Of a DNA stretch of 64,000 nucleotides, positions 9,150 to 17,615 are shown in pieces; the stretch's first letter is position 1; each line of letters starts with the position of its first letter. This stretch comes from Saprospiraceae bacterium (GTDB lineage Bacteria; Bacteroidota; Bacteroidia; Chitinophagales; Saprospiraceae), in contig JARGNR010000009.1 of the NCBI GenBank assembly GCA_029212405.1, positions 42,269 through 106,268 on the forward strand, written 5' to 3'. The notes under the pieces are model-generated. The model searched no databases. It was given only the letters and a program-made list of their open reading frames with translations, and was not told the DNA's origin. Made by a program: the position numbers and the translations under genes.

Positions 9150-10022
9150 ATGAAAAATAGCATTGCAGTCTTATTCTTATCTCTATTTATCGTTTCAATC
9201 GCAACGGCTGGTGGGCCATGGACCCAACAAAAAGGAAAAGGATATTATAAGCTGTCTGAATGGTGGCTTACGTATAATCAACACTATACTGATACGGGTG
9301 CAACGGACCCCAATATCACCACTGGTATATTCAATACTTCTCTATATGCAGAGTATGGATTTACTGATCGATTGACAGGAGTGATCTATGCACCGCTTTT
9401 CAGCAGAAACTACTACAACAATCAAGTTTCAAATACAACAGGAGAGGTTATCATTCAAGGAGAATCACTTAATTCGGTTGGAGATTTTGATGTATCTATT
9501 AAATATGGTTTAACTCAACCAGGCGCGAAAATTCCAATAGCAGTGACGCTAACATTGGGGTTACCACTTGGCCAAACAGGGCAAGGAGCATTGAATATTT
9601 TGCAAACCGGCGATGGGGAATTTAACCAAATGATTCAATTTGATGCTGGGACAAGTTTTCAATTTGGGAATATCAATGTATATTCTAGTGCAACAATTGG
9701 ATTCAATAATAGGACCAAAGGATTCTCTGAAGAATTTAGGTATGGGTATGAAATCGGCGCGGGGCTTATGAATCAGAAGTTATGGTTAATCGGACGATTA
9801 GGAGGCGTAGAGTCGTTTCAAAACGGGGCATTGACCGATCCCAATACCAGTACAAGCATTTTTGCCAATAATTCAGAATTTACAAGTTTTGGAATTGAGG
9901 CTGCATATTACGTAACGAAACAATTTGGAGTATCTGCTTCTTTTGCTTCAGCATTTAGAGGAAGAATAATAGCAGCGGCACCATCCTATTCTATTGGGGT
10001 ATTTTATGATTTAAGTAAATAA
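9150..10022 (+). CDS. Outer-membrane beta-barrel protein, unknown cargo
   Basis: This 290-residue protein has a signal peptide (to about residue 20, IATAGG) followed by alternating hydrophobic and aromatic beta-strand segments, with many Gly/Asn turns. It resembles the 'MetA-pathway / transporter-like' group of outer-membrane barrels ('AEYGFTDRLTGVIYAPLF', 'TLTLGLPLGQ', 'SIGVFYDLSK'). It ends in a charged residue rather than the usual aromatic one. It follows the DM13 lipoprotein by 65 bases, so the two may act together, with the lipoprotein as periplasmic or surface partner. The substrate cannot be inferred. Confidence 0.7.
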   Translation: MKNSIAVLFLSLFIVSIATAGGPWTQQKGKGYYKLSEWWLTYNQHYTDTGATDPNITTGIFNTSLYAEYGFTDRLTGVIYAPLFSRNYYNNQVSNTTGEVIIQGESLNSVGDFDVSIKYGLTQPGAKIPIAVTLTLGLPLGQTGQGALNILQTGDGEFNQMIQFDAGTSFQFGNINVYSSATIGFNNRTKGFSEEFRYGYEIGAGLMNQKLWLIGRLGGVESFQNGALTDPNTSTSIFANNSEFTSFGIEAAYYVTKQFGVSASFASAFRGRIIAAAPSYSIGVFYDLSK

Positions 10023-10053
10023 CATTTAAGGGGTATACTAATCTATTAAAAGT

Positions 10054-10090
10054 AAAAGGGTTTTCAGATTCATTTCTGAACGCCCTTTTT
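10054..10090 (+). terminator. Terminator after the barrel gene
   Basis: The stem AAAAGGG..TTCAG / CTGAA..CCCTTTTT has a small internal mismatch and a short loop, and ends in five Ts, 31 bases after the barrel stop. Confidence 0.75.
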
Positions 10091-10262
10091 GGATTATAGA
10101 AGTTCATTAATTTTAACGCATAAGATGAAATGCTTCATTTCATAGAATAATATTTTGCTTTATCGACGAAATAATATTTTTATAAGACCAATACAAGCCT
10201 CAAAAGAAATTATTACATTGTGAATTGCATTAATGGTAGTATAATCTATAAAACATCAACTT

Positions 10263-10772
10263 ATGCTCACTACTCTACTCTACATCTCTTTAATTTCTGG
10301 AGGCATTCTCGTTTTCATGGTTTTATTAAGCTTTCTTGGAGGTCTTGACTTTGACATTGATTTTGGTGAAGGCGACGATGGAGGAGGCGTAATCAAGGGT
10401 GTTCTTACATTCTTTTCAGTGGGAGCCTACATTTGGAGAGGTTTTCTGATGGCCGATACAAATCCATTGTTATCTCTTGCTGCGGGTTTAATCGCCGGCA
10501 CCATTGCTGTTATTGTTTTAATTAGTTTTTTGAGATGGATCATGAGACAACAAGAAAATGTAAATTGGTCGTTAGAAGATGCTTTATTTGAAAAAGGAAA
10601 GGTCTACCTAAAAATTCCAGTTTCCGGTTCAGGCATTGTCCAAGTAACCATTAACGGTGTAAACCGAGAATTTAAGGCAAAATCAAGTGATGAAAAAGAA
10701 ATACCCACAGGTGCCATTATTCAAGTAGAATCTATTGAAGATGAGTTCGCTATTGTAACTACAAATTTTTAA
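10263..10772 (+). CDS. YqiJ/NfeD-type membrane protein, flotillin partner
   Basis: This 169-residue protein has two or three hydrophobic segments (about 3-25, 45-65 and 70-92), a Gly/Asp-rich linker (GEGDDGGG) and a C-terminal OB-fold-like domain (about 108-168, 'GKVYLKIPVSGSGIVQVTIN'). This is the YqiJ/NfeD-like design that usually sits beside a flotillin gene; here the flotillin follows after 38 bases. Such pairs are thought to organise membrane microdomains or maintain envelope integrity. No protease domain is present, so it is the short NfeD form. It is preceded by about 170 bases of AT-rich sequence that probably holds the promoter. Confidence 0.8.
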   Translation: MLTTLLYISLISGGILVFMVLLSFLGGLDFDIDFGEGDDGGGVIKGVLTFFSVGAYIWRGFLMADTNPLLSLAAGLIAGTIAVIVLISFLRWIMRQQENVNWSLEDALFEKGKVYLKIPVSGSGIVQVTINGVNREFKAKSSDEKEIPTGAIIQVESIEDEFAIVTTNF

Positions 10773-10810
10773 ACTATCAATATAATTTAATCACAAACTA
10801 AAACCAAACT

Positions 10811-12367
10811 ATGATTGAAAATCCATTAACAACAGCCCTTATTACATTCGCTGTCTTTCTTATCGTACTAGGTATTGGGGTATTTTTGGCCCGATACAAA
10901 CGATGTCCCAGTGATAAAATATTAGTCGTATACGGAAGAACTGGAGGCGGTGCATCTGCAAAATGTTATGCAGGTGGCGCCACATTTGTATTGCCATTTT
11001 TTCAAGATTATCGTTTTTTAGAATTGACTCCTTTATCTATTGATGTCAATTTGCAAGACGCCCTTTCTAAACAAAACATTCGGGTATCTGTACCTGCTCA
11101 ATTTACCGTGGGTATTTCCAACAAACCCCATTTAATGATTGCCGCTGCAGAACGATTATTGGCACTAGGCAGACCAGACATTTCTTCACTTGCTCATGAC
11201 ATTATTATGGGACAAATGAGGTTGGTAATCGCGAATATGGATATTGAGGAATTGAATACCGATCGAGATAAATTTGTGGAATCTGTATATCGGAATGTTG
11301 GAGACGAATTACATAAAATCGGTTTGGAACTCATTAATGTAAATGTAACGGATATTCAGGATGAATCTGGATACATCAAGGCGTTGGGACAAGAAGCTGC
11401 GGCAAAAGCCATCAATGATGCGAAAGTGAAAGTGGCCAATGAAGTAAGAACAGGGTCCATTGGAGAGGCAGAAGCCAAACAAGAACAAAGGGTAAAAGTG
11501 GCAGACGCCAATTCACGTGCAGAAATTGGAGAAGCAAAAGCGACACAAGAACAACGGGTAAAAGTGGCAGAATCCAACTCTCTCGCAGAAATCGGTGAAG
11601 CCGAAGCCAATCAATCGCAAAGAATACAAGTGGCTGATGCCAATTCCAGAGCAGAAGTTGGTGAAGCCATTGCCAATGCAACTGCAATTGATGGTAAGAA
11701 CCAAAGTGCAATTAAAATTGCAGATTCCAATACTCAGAGAGACATCAAAATAGCAGAGATGGAAAGAGAATCTGTCGCTGCAAAAAAGGTAGCTGCTGCA
11801 AAAGCATTAGAAGAAGCTTACCGTGCAGAGCAAATTGCTGAAGAAGCAAGAGGAAAGAGAGATATGGCTCAACGTTCTGCAGATGAAGTTGTTGCAGAAC
11901 AAATTGAGAAGGAAAAAGCAGTGCTTAGAGCACAAGCGGAAGCGGAACGACAAAGAGAAATTGCAAAAGGAGAAGCAGATGCCATTCTTTCCAAACTTTC
12001 TGCACAAGCAAAAGGTATGGAAGAATTGTTGAGCAAGCAAGCAGATGGTTTCAACAAATTAGTGAATGCTGCCAATGGTGATCCACAAAGTGCGATTAAT
12101 TTTTTAATGATTGATAAGTTGGCTGAGTTGACAGAAATCCAGACTTCTGCAATCAAAGAGCTCGACATTGACAAAGTCGTTGTATATGACAATGGAAGTG
12201 GAAAAGGAGTATCTAATTTTGTTCAAGGACTATACGGAATGATGCCTCAATTGAATGACTTTTTAAGCCAAAGTGGTATGACTTTGCCAGAAGGCTTGGT
12301 CAAAAAAAACAATAAAATTGAAACACCTAAATCCAGTACTGAAACTGAAAATGATTCTTCAGAATAA
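10811..12367 (+). CDS. Flotillin (SPFH/band 7) family protein
   Basis: This 518-residue protein has an N-terminal membrane segment (about 8-28), an SPFH domain (about 35-205) and a long Ala/Glu/Lys coiled coil (about 200-400) typical of flotillins (YqiK/FloA-like). The C-terminus (about 400-518) carries 'VVVYDNGSGKGVSNFVQGLY', as in many flotillins, and a polar tail. Flotillins oligomerise on the inner membrane and scaffold microdomains. Part of the coiled coil consists of three 22-residue tandem repeats (see the repeat entry). It probably forms an operon with the YqiJ-like gene 38 bases upstream and ends at a strong terminator. Confidence 0.92.
   Translation: MIENPLTTALITFAVFLIVLGIGVFLARYKRCPSDKILVVYGRTGGGASAKCYAGGATFVLPFFQDYRFLELTPLSIDVNLQDALSKQNIRVSVPAQFTVGISNKPHLMIAAAERLLALGRPDISSLAHDIIMGQMRLVIANMDIEELNTDRDKFVESVYRNVGDELHKIGLELINVNVTDIQDESGYIKALGQEAAAKAINDAKVKVANEVRTGSIGEAEAKQEQRVKVADANSRAEIGEAKATQEQRVKVAESNSLAEIGEAEANQSQRIQVADANSRAEVGEAIANATAIDGKNQSAIKIADSNTQRDIKIAEMERESVAAKKVAAAKALEEAYRAEQIAEEARGKRDMAQRSADEVVAEQIEKEKAVLRAQAEAERQREIAKGEADAILSKLSAQAKGMEELLSKQADGFNKLVNAANGDPQSAINFLMIDKLAELTEIQTSAIKELDIDKVVVYDNGSGKGVSNFVQGLYGMMPQLNDFLSQSGMTLPEGLVKKNNKIETPKSSTETENDSSE
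11462..11659 (+). repeat. Three tandem 66-bp coding repeats in the flotillin
   Basis: Three in-frame units of 66 bases (22 residues) start at 11462, 11528 and 11594, each of the form GEAxAxQxQRxxVAxxNSxAE(I/V), codons about 218-283. The 22-residue period is a multiple of 11, as expected for a regular right-handed coiled coil. Confidence 0.85.
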
Positions 12368-12395
12368 AAGTATCTAACAAAATGAATTCAAAATA

Positions 12396-12426
12396 AAAAG
12401 GTGCGATTTTAGTCGCACCTTTTTTA
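12396..12426. terminator. Bidirectional terminator between flotillin and CDGSH genes
   Basis: The stem AAAAGGTGCGA / TCGCACCTTTT surrounds a six-base loop (12407-12412), with an A-run on the left and a T-run on the right. It can stop transcripts arriving from both converging genes. Confidence 0.88.
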
Positions 12427-12460
12427 TTTTTAGCATCTTAGTAAATATGAATATTTGATT

Positions 12461-12661
12461 CTATTTCCAATCAATAGACTTATGTGCTCCATCGCAATAC
12501 GGCTTATTTGAAGAAGCACCACATCTACAATAGGTAGAACGATTTTCTTTAGTTTCTACAGAACCATCCGCGTGCGTTACTTGACAAGTACCCGTTATCA
12601 TAAGTGGTCCTCCAGGGATTACTTTTACTTCAATGTTTTCGTTGTTGTTTTGATCTTCCAT
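12461..12661 (-). CDS. CDGSH-type iron-sulfur protein (mitoNEET-like)
   Basis: This 66-residue protein ends in CRCGASSNKPYCDGAHK, the complete CDGSH motif C-x-C-x2-S-x3-P-x-C-D-G-(A/S)-H that binds a [2Fe-2S] cluster through three Cys and one His. The N-terminal half ('GGPLMITGTCQVTHADGS') matches bacterial single-CDGSH proteins. Such proteins are soluble redox or cluster-transfer proteins. It begins 25 bases downstream of the antiporter stop on the same strand, so it may be the last gene of the ATPase/MscS-like/antiporter operon. Confidence 0.92.
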   Translation of the reverse strand: MEDQNNNENIEVKVIPGGPLMITGTCQVTHADGSVETKENRSTYCRCGASSNKPYCDGAHKSIDWK

Positions 12662-12686
12662 GTTTATATTTATTTAATAAAAAAAA

Positions 12687-13973
12687 TTATTTCAATTCAG
12701 GCACTTTCCATTTGGTCTCTCCTACCTCAGTAGATTTCACCTTATTAATGGCTTTATTCGTTCGTTGTTTATCAAAAATCAAACTAACGGTCATCACCAG
12801 ACTGGTTCCGATAATTATAAACAATAAAATTCCTTGGCTAAAGTCATAAATCACAAGATCTTCTCCAATATCATAAAACAACAATATAGTGATTAGCCCT
12901 CTAGGTGCTATATATAATTGGGGAACAATATCTTTCCCTAAACTGACTCGTAAAAGCAAAAAGCGAATCAAATAGATTACTGCTAGGCATAATAAGGAAA
13001 GAAAAAAGACCGACCAACTAGCCAATGTTGAAAAAACGATGGTCACACCAAATACAACGAAGAAAAATGTTCTTACTACAAAAGCTGTTTCCATAGTAAT
13101 GGTATGTAATCCATGATATATTTCATCAGCTTTTTTAGCATCTAACCATTTTTTTAAAGGACCAAAAAAGAATATGTCTTTGTTTGCAATTACTAATCCA
13201 AATACCAATATGATCAATAAAGAGGATAAGTGCTGTAATTTTGCAACAGAATAAATCAAGAGCAAGGTAGAGATCAGTAAAAACAACTTGGTTTGAGAAC
13301 TAATTTTTTGAAAGATTAGAACCAACAAATAACTCGATACGATAGCAATCACCAAAGTCAAAAGTGTGGTTAAAATAAAACTACCAAAGCCTCCATGAGT
13401 ATCTCCCCCTTCTAAGATCACCATACCTTTTAAAAAATAGAATAACATAATTCCAAGAATGTCAGAGAATGTACTTTCATAAATATGGAATTCCTTTTTA
13501 TCCTGCCTTAATTCATTCACACTAGGTATGATAATTGCGCTGGATAAGATAGATAAAGGAGTTGCATAAATCCAAGCCACAAGTTTGCCTTGCTCACAAA
13601 ACTTATCCTGGAAATTAGGAATAAAATGATAGATTAATTCTGCTGTTATCCAAGTTGATAACAACAAACCAGCCAGAGCTATACCCAAGGACATCACAAT
13701 AGGTAGTAACTTACTTCTTTCCAATTTTAATTCTAGTGCGGCCTCTAAAACAATCATTATTAACCCTACAATCCCTAATATCTCCAAAGCTCCCATGAAA
13801 TTTGAATCTTCCAATCCGACATAGTCCATTCCAAACTTGAGCAGTACACCGAGAACAATGAGCATCAAAACAGAAGGTATACTTGTGCGTTTTGAAATTT
13901 CTCCAAAGAAAAAAGAAATTATCAAAACAACAGATGCTTCAATAATCAATGCATATGATGATGAATAATCCAT
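12687..13973 (-). CDS. Cation/proton antiporter, CPA family
   Basis: This 428-residue integral membrane protein has about 12 predicted membrane segments, beginning 'ALIIEASVVLIISFFFGEIS', a typical Na+/H+ or K+/H+ exchanger N-terminus. It lacks the cytoplasmic TrkA/RCK regulatory domain seen in longer members. It should exchange monovalent cations for protons across the inner membrane; the ion is not predictable. It lies 12 bases downstream of an MscS-like gene, which in turn is 6 bases downstream of a P-loop ATPase gene, so all three are very probably cotranscribed. Confidence 0.88.
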   Translation of the reverse strand: MDYSSSYALIIEASVVLIISFFFGEISKRTSIPSVLMLIVLGVLLKFGMDYVGLEDSNFMGALEILGIVGLIMIVLEAALELKLERSKLLPIVMSLGIALAGLLLSTWITAELIYHFIPNFQDKFCEQGKLVAWIYATPLSILSSAIIIPSVNELRQDKKEFHIYESTFSDILGIMLFYFLKGMVILEGGDTHGGFGSFILTTLLTLVIAIVSSYLLVLIFQKISSQTKLFLLISTLLLIYSVAKLQHLSSLLIILVFGLVIANKDIFFFGPLKKWLDAKKADEIYHGLHTITMETAFVVRTFFFVVFGVTIVFSTLASWSVFFLSLLCLAVIYLIRFLLLRVSLGKDIVPQLYIAPRGLITILLFYDIGEDLVIYDFSQGILLFIIIGTSLVMTVSLIFDKQRTNKAINKVKSTEVGETKWKVPELK

Positions 13974-13985
13974 AAATATTCTTTA

Positions 13986-14669
13986 TTAGTTGTTTTTATT
14001 TAACTCAAATCCAGCTTTTTCAATATGCTTCATTAAGCCTACTTTAAATTTTTCATGATCAATTCTAGCCGCTACTTTAAATTCATCCCGCTCTTTATCT
14101 ATTGAAACCTTAGTCACTGCCAAAAATGGATAATTGAATAAATTCTTTTTTAAATGATTAAGGGATTGATAATCACTTCTGTCATGCACATCTTTACACA
14201 TAAAGGAAATTAATACCGTTCCTTTTTCTGACTCTCTAATTATTTTATCTCCTTTCCAAGCATTAAATGGAAAATAGATCTTATTCTCTGGAGTGAGTAG
14301 ATGTAATCCTCCATAATTAACAGCAATTAAGGTACCCGTATCATTTCCAAGACTAATCTTATCTCCCAACTTTACGTTAGAAAAATACAAGCTCAATAAC
14401 GCCTTTGAATAAGAGATGATGTTTTTATAAAATGCACCAAATACGATTAAAAGTAAAAACAAATGATACAAAGGATGAATCAACGTAAACGATACCACTA
14501 TGATCACGAATAACAGATATGAAAACATTCTAAACCCAATCGACTTTTCTTTGGCATCTTTACGGAATAGATGAATCTTGTTCACTATAAAATATAATAC
14601 ACCACATCCAAAGAGGATGATTGCAAATTGAAACCATGATAGAAAATCATCTTGTAATAACTCTGCCAT
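13986..14669 (-). CDS. Small MscS-like membrane protein
   Basis: This 227-residue protein has three hydrophobic segments (about 13-32, 45-65 and 66-90) and then a beta-rich domain, about 95-155, with 'NVKLGDKISLGNDTGTLIAV' and 'LHLLTPENKIYFPFNAW', the pattern of the MscS middle domain ('..G(D/E).I.....G.V..I......L.T.DN..I.IPN'). The C-terminal 70 residues resemble the MscS alpha/beta vestibule. A mechanosensitive or ligand-gated ion channel is the best guess. The pore helix lacks an obvious Gly/Ala-rich TM3. The gene is 6 bases from the ATPase gene and 12 from the antiporter gene. Confidence 0.62.
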   Translation of the reverse strand: MAELLQDDFLSWFQFAIILFGCGVLYFIVNKIHLFRKDAKEKSIGFRMFSYLLFVIIVVSFTLIHPLYHLFLLLIVFGAFYKNIISYSKALLSLYFSNVKLGDKISLGNDTGTLIAVNYGGLHLLTPENKIYFPFNAWKGDKIIRESEKGTVLISFMCKDVHDRSDYQSLNHLKKNLFNYPFLAVTKVSIDKERDEFKVAARIDHEKFKVGLMKHIEKAGFELNKNN

Positions 14670-14675
14670 AACTAT

Positions 14676-16928
14676 CTACAGTTTTAATAATATTCTCTCA
14701 ATCAAATGAATCAAAAAAGGATGAATCGAAATGTGCCCTTTTTTGGGTCTAACCAATATTTTTTGACCCACCAAAAAATCTATAGATTTAATCGTCGTTC
14801 TAAATTCAAGTTCTGATAATGAATCTGATAAAAACTTAACTGAAGACATATGGTAGGCGGAAATATATTTAAGGAGTGTTTCATGCCTGGATATGAGTTC
14901 TTTAAATTCCTGGGATTTCATATTCTGCTTGTAGCCAATGCCAAATGATCTACAATACTCCAACATAGCCAATCCCGGATTACCTTTTGATTCTCTATAA
15001 ATGGATCGTATTTTTGGGTCGATCTCAGCTTCTTCCCATTTCAATTGTTGATTGACTTTTGCTCTAAGGTAAAGCGCTTCTCTCGTTTGATTGAGGTTCA
15101 AATTTTCAACTCTGATTTGCTTAGAAAAAATTTCATTCAGATCCATAAAAATCTGTACCCTTTCCTTTAAAAATGGAGTAGCGGTAACAACAAAAAATAT
15201 TCTTTTACGATATTTTGGGATAGCAGTAAATAACTTCGAAATATTGTCAAATAGTTCAATATCATCATTGTGCCAATGCTCCAAATCATCAATACACAAG
15301 ATCACTTTTTTACCACTTGTTCTCTTTAAAACATTTTCAATAAGCGCTTTAATTTCAAAATTGGGAGGATATGATTGATGTTCAATAAAATAAGATTCTC
15401 CCGCTTTTAGATGAATCAATTCCTCATTCATTCCAATATGATTGAGTTTACCGAGTAGGGTCGATTTTCCACTACCCGTTGGACCAGATAATAATATCGC
15501 TCCTGTAAAACCTTCTTTCCATAATTTATAGTCTTCAAAAATCGGATCGATAATTTCAGGTCTCGGGACAGTAAATGACTTGCCTAAATACCCCTTCTTC
15601 AGAAAGAGAGCAAGGGAATCATTCTCATCATCAATCATTAACTTGTTTTGTACATATTGACTGTACTGTGTTCTATCTATTTCTAGGTATCTCGATAAAA
15701 CCTTACTCAATGAAGACTTAATTTCATTGGTATATTTATTGAAATTGTGTATTATTCTCTTCTGGGCATCCCTACTGAGATTTGATATTTGACTTCTTTC
15801 ATTTTCTGGTAGAAACAATTTTTCTTTGGAATAAACATTGGAGACTACTACATGATTTTCAAGATGATCCGTTATGTATTGATTTTGTTTTTCTTCCTCT
15901 TTACTCAAGGCATTCAGTACATCACGATGTAATCTTGAAAAAACATTATCCAACTCCCTGTTCAAATCTGTTCCCTTGTCAATATCTGCTAAACTGATAG
16001 CAGCGATTCTTGCTTGAACTTGTTTTAGGACTTGCAATACCTTCTCAACTGCATGATCTCTTCGACTTTCAAGTTCAATAACTTTTGGGTAAATGAAAGA
16101 GGAAAACCACTTTGCAAATTCAGACCTAACATTAATCGATTTATAAACTAATTTGTTTTGATCAATACTTATAGGTAATGACAATATTTCTCTATTGGGG
16201 TACGGAATTACCTCTATGGACTCTGTACTTTGAATCAATTCCAACTTTTGAATATCTTCTCCGATCCGATCCACTATATGACTAATCTTTGTTTCTGAAA
16301 AATCAACTGAAACATCTTTGGTTATTTCCATCACCTCATTCACAATATCAATCAAATTAGAAATTGCTGACGATTGAAATGAATACTGCAATTGGAAATC
16401 TCGGATATAAATATTGATATTCGCTCGAACATCTTCAATTTTAGAAATACTACGATAAATCTTTTTTGCCTGTTTTTCCAGTTCAGATAACTGAAGTGTA
16501 ATTTCAGAAACCGGACTTTTTTGGTATCTCCATAGATTCAATTGCTCTTGTGTAGGCTTTCCTTCGTTAAACGAATTTTCAGTTTCTTCCGCAGCATCGC
16601 AAATGGTTTGTCTTATCTCATTTAAATATCTCTCATCTACAGGTCTGCCATCTTTTTGAAATTGCTCGTATTTCGTCACCGCTAAAAGAGAATCTCTCAA
16701 TAAAATAGTGAAATCTCGAGCTGTTGAAGTCCATTCGTATGCTTTGAATTTCAATCTATCCGAATCAGGAAATTTACTTAATTCATTACATTGAGTTAAT
16801 AATTCCTGAATCGTACCATCAATTTTTTGACTAAGCATCAATGGATTAAAGTCAGAAATAGGAATATTCTTCCAATACCCTAAATCTATTGAGGTCACAT
16901 TTGTAGAAGGTTCAGATTGAATATCCAT
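14676..16928 (-). CDS. Large P-loop ATPase, AAA/STAND-like, unknown role
   Basis: This 750-residue cytoplasmic protein has no membrane segment or signal. The first 450 residues are helical and charged (coiled-coil-like) and match no family I know. Walker A is GPTGSGKST (residues about 482-490, Lys488) and Walker B is VILCIDDLEHW near 546, followed by a sensor-1-like 'FFVVTAT'. The last 150 residues look like an ORC/STAND-type helical lid and winged helix ('IKSIDFLVGQKILVRPKKGH'). It heads an operon with the MscS-like and antiporter genes; a -7 element lies at 17056-17063. The role is inferred to be ATP-dependent sensing or gating of the membrane partners. Confidence 0.75.
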   Translation of the reverse strand: MDIQSEPSTNVTSIDLGYWKNIPISDFNPLMLSQKIDGTIQELLTQCNELSKFPDSDRLKFKAYEWTSTARDFTILLRDSLLAVTKYEQFQKDGRPVDERYLNEIRQTICDAAEETENSFNEGKPTQEQLNLWRYQKSPVSEITLQLSELEKQAKKIYRSISKIEDVRANINIYIRDFQLQYSFQSSAISNLIDIVNEVMEITKDVSVDFSETKISHIVDRIGEDIQKLELIQSTESIEVIPYPNREILSLPISIDQNKLVYKSINVRSEFAKWFSSFIYPKVIELESRRDHAVEKVLQVLKQVQARIAAISLADIDKGTDLNRELDNVFSRLHRDVLNALSKEEEKQNQYITDHLENHVVVSNVYSKEKLFLPENERSQISNLSRDAQKRIIHNFNKYTNEIKSSLSKVLSRYLEIDRTQYSQYVQNKLMIDDENDSLALFLKKGYLGKSFTVPRPEIIDPIFEDYKLWKEGFTGAILLSGPTGSGKSTLLGKLNHIGMNEELIHLKAGESYFIEHQSYPPNFEIKALIENVLKRTSGKKVILCIDDLEHWHNDDIELFDNISKLFTAIPKYRKRIFFVVTATPFLKERVQIFMDLNEIFSKQIRVENLNLNQTREALYLRAKVNQQLKWEEAEIDPKIRSIYRESKGNPGLAMLEYCRSFGIGYKQNMKSQEFKELISRHETLLKYISAYHMSSVKFLSDSLSELEFRTTIKSIDFLVGQKILVRPKKGHISIHPFLIHLIERILLKL

Positions 16929-17055
16929 TTATTATCTATGATTATACCATTATTCAATACAAGAATAATACCTTTCTTTTAAGAAGGAAAACAAAAGATA
17001 AATAATTAAACTCAATTCCATACTTATCTTTTACCAATCCCTCTTCTAGAGTGAA

Positions 17056-17063
17056 CAAAAGTA
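17056..17063 (-). promoter_or_regulatory. -7 element for the ATPase operon
   Basis: Reading leftward the sequence is TACTTTTG, a full match to TAnnTTTG, placed 127 bases before the ATPase start. It faces a matching element for the opposite operon 13 bases away. No clear -33 TTTG partner is seen. Confidence 0.5.
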
Positions 17064-17076
17064 CAGCCACTTTTAT

Positions 17077-17084
17077 TACTTTTG
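17077..17084 (+). promoter_or_regulatory. -7 element for the acyl-CoA carboxylase operon
   Basis: TACTTTTG is an exact TAnnTTTG match, ending 15 bases before the ATG at 17100, so the leader would be very short. No clear -33 partner is seen. Confidence 0.55.
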
Positions 17085-17099
17085 TAGTCTAAAATTTCA

Positions 17100-17579
17100 A
17101 TGATGTATAAAGTTCTTATAAAGAACCAAGAGATAGAAGTCAGCCAAAAAGACCTGGACGAGTTAAACATCTCTTTCGACAATAGAAACAATTGCTTTCA
17201 GATACTAAAAGATGGAAAATCTCATCGAATCTATCCGATCGATAGTTCAAAAAATGGAAAATCACAACGTATGATGGTCGATGACCTAGATATCGAGACT
17301 GTGATTCTTGATCATTTAGATCAACAAGTAGAATCCATGGGACTTTCTGACATAGATGACCATAAGTCGATGAATATTACAGCACCCATGCCAGGATTGA
17401 TCCTAGATATTATGTGTGAAGAAGGGGAAGAGATAGAAGCAGGAAAATCAATTCTTATTCTCGAAGCTATGAAGATGGAAAATGTAATTAAGGCCGAAGG
17501 AAATGGCACCATTGTCAAAATCCATAATTCTGTTGGTGAGTCTGTTGAAAAAGGGCAACTAATTATCGAAATCGAATAA
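17100..17579 (+). CDS. Biotin carboxyl carrier subunit of acyl-CoA carboxylase
   Basis: In this 159-residue protein the C-terminal 70 residues form a biotinyl domain with 'PMPGLILDIMCEEGEEIEAG' and the biotinylation site EAMKME (Lys125). The N-terminal 80 residues act as linker and docking region. The domain carries carboxyl-biotin between the carboxylase and carboxyltransferase subunits. An alternative ATG at 17103 would remove one residue. The next gene (biotin carboxylase) starts 36 bases later. The Bacteroidota layout of carrier, biotin carboxylase and PccB-like subunit suggests a propionyl-CoA or acetyl-CoA carboxylase. Confidence 0.92.
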   Translation: MMYKVLIKNQEIEVSQKDLDELNISFDNRNNCFQILKDGKSHRIYPIDSSKNGKSQRMMVDDLDIETVILDHLDQQVESMGLSDIDDHKSMNITAPMPGLILDIMCEEGEEIEAGKSILILEAMKMENVIKAEGNGTIVKIHNSVGESVEKGQLIIEIE

Positions 17580-17615
17580 TAACCCCTATACCATTTATTC
17601 TTTAAGAAATTTCAA

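Noticed and set aside
11356..12192. Several long antisense frames opposite the flotillin
   Set aside because: They mirror the Ala/Glu-rich repeats of the flotillin and have Cys/Ser-rich or Leu-rich composition; they are shadow frames.
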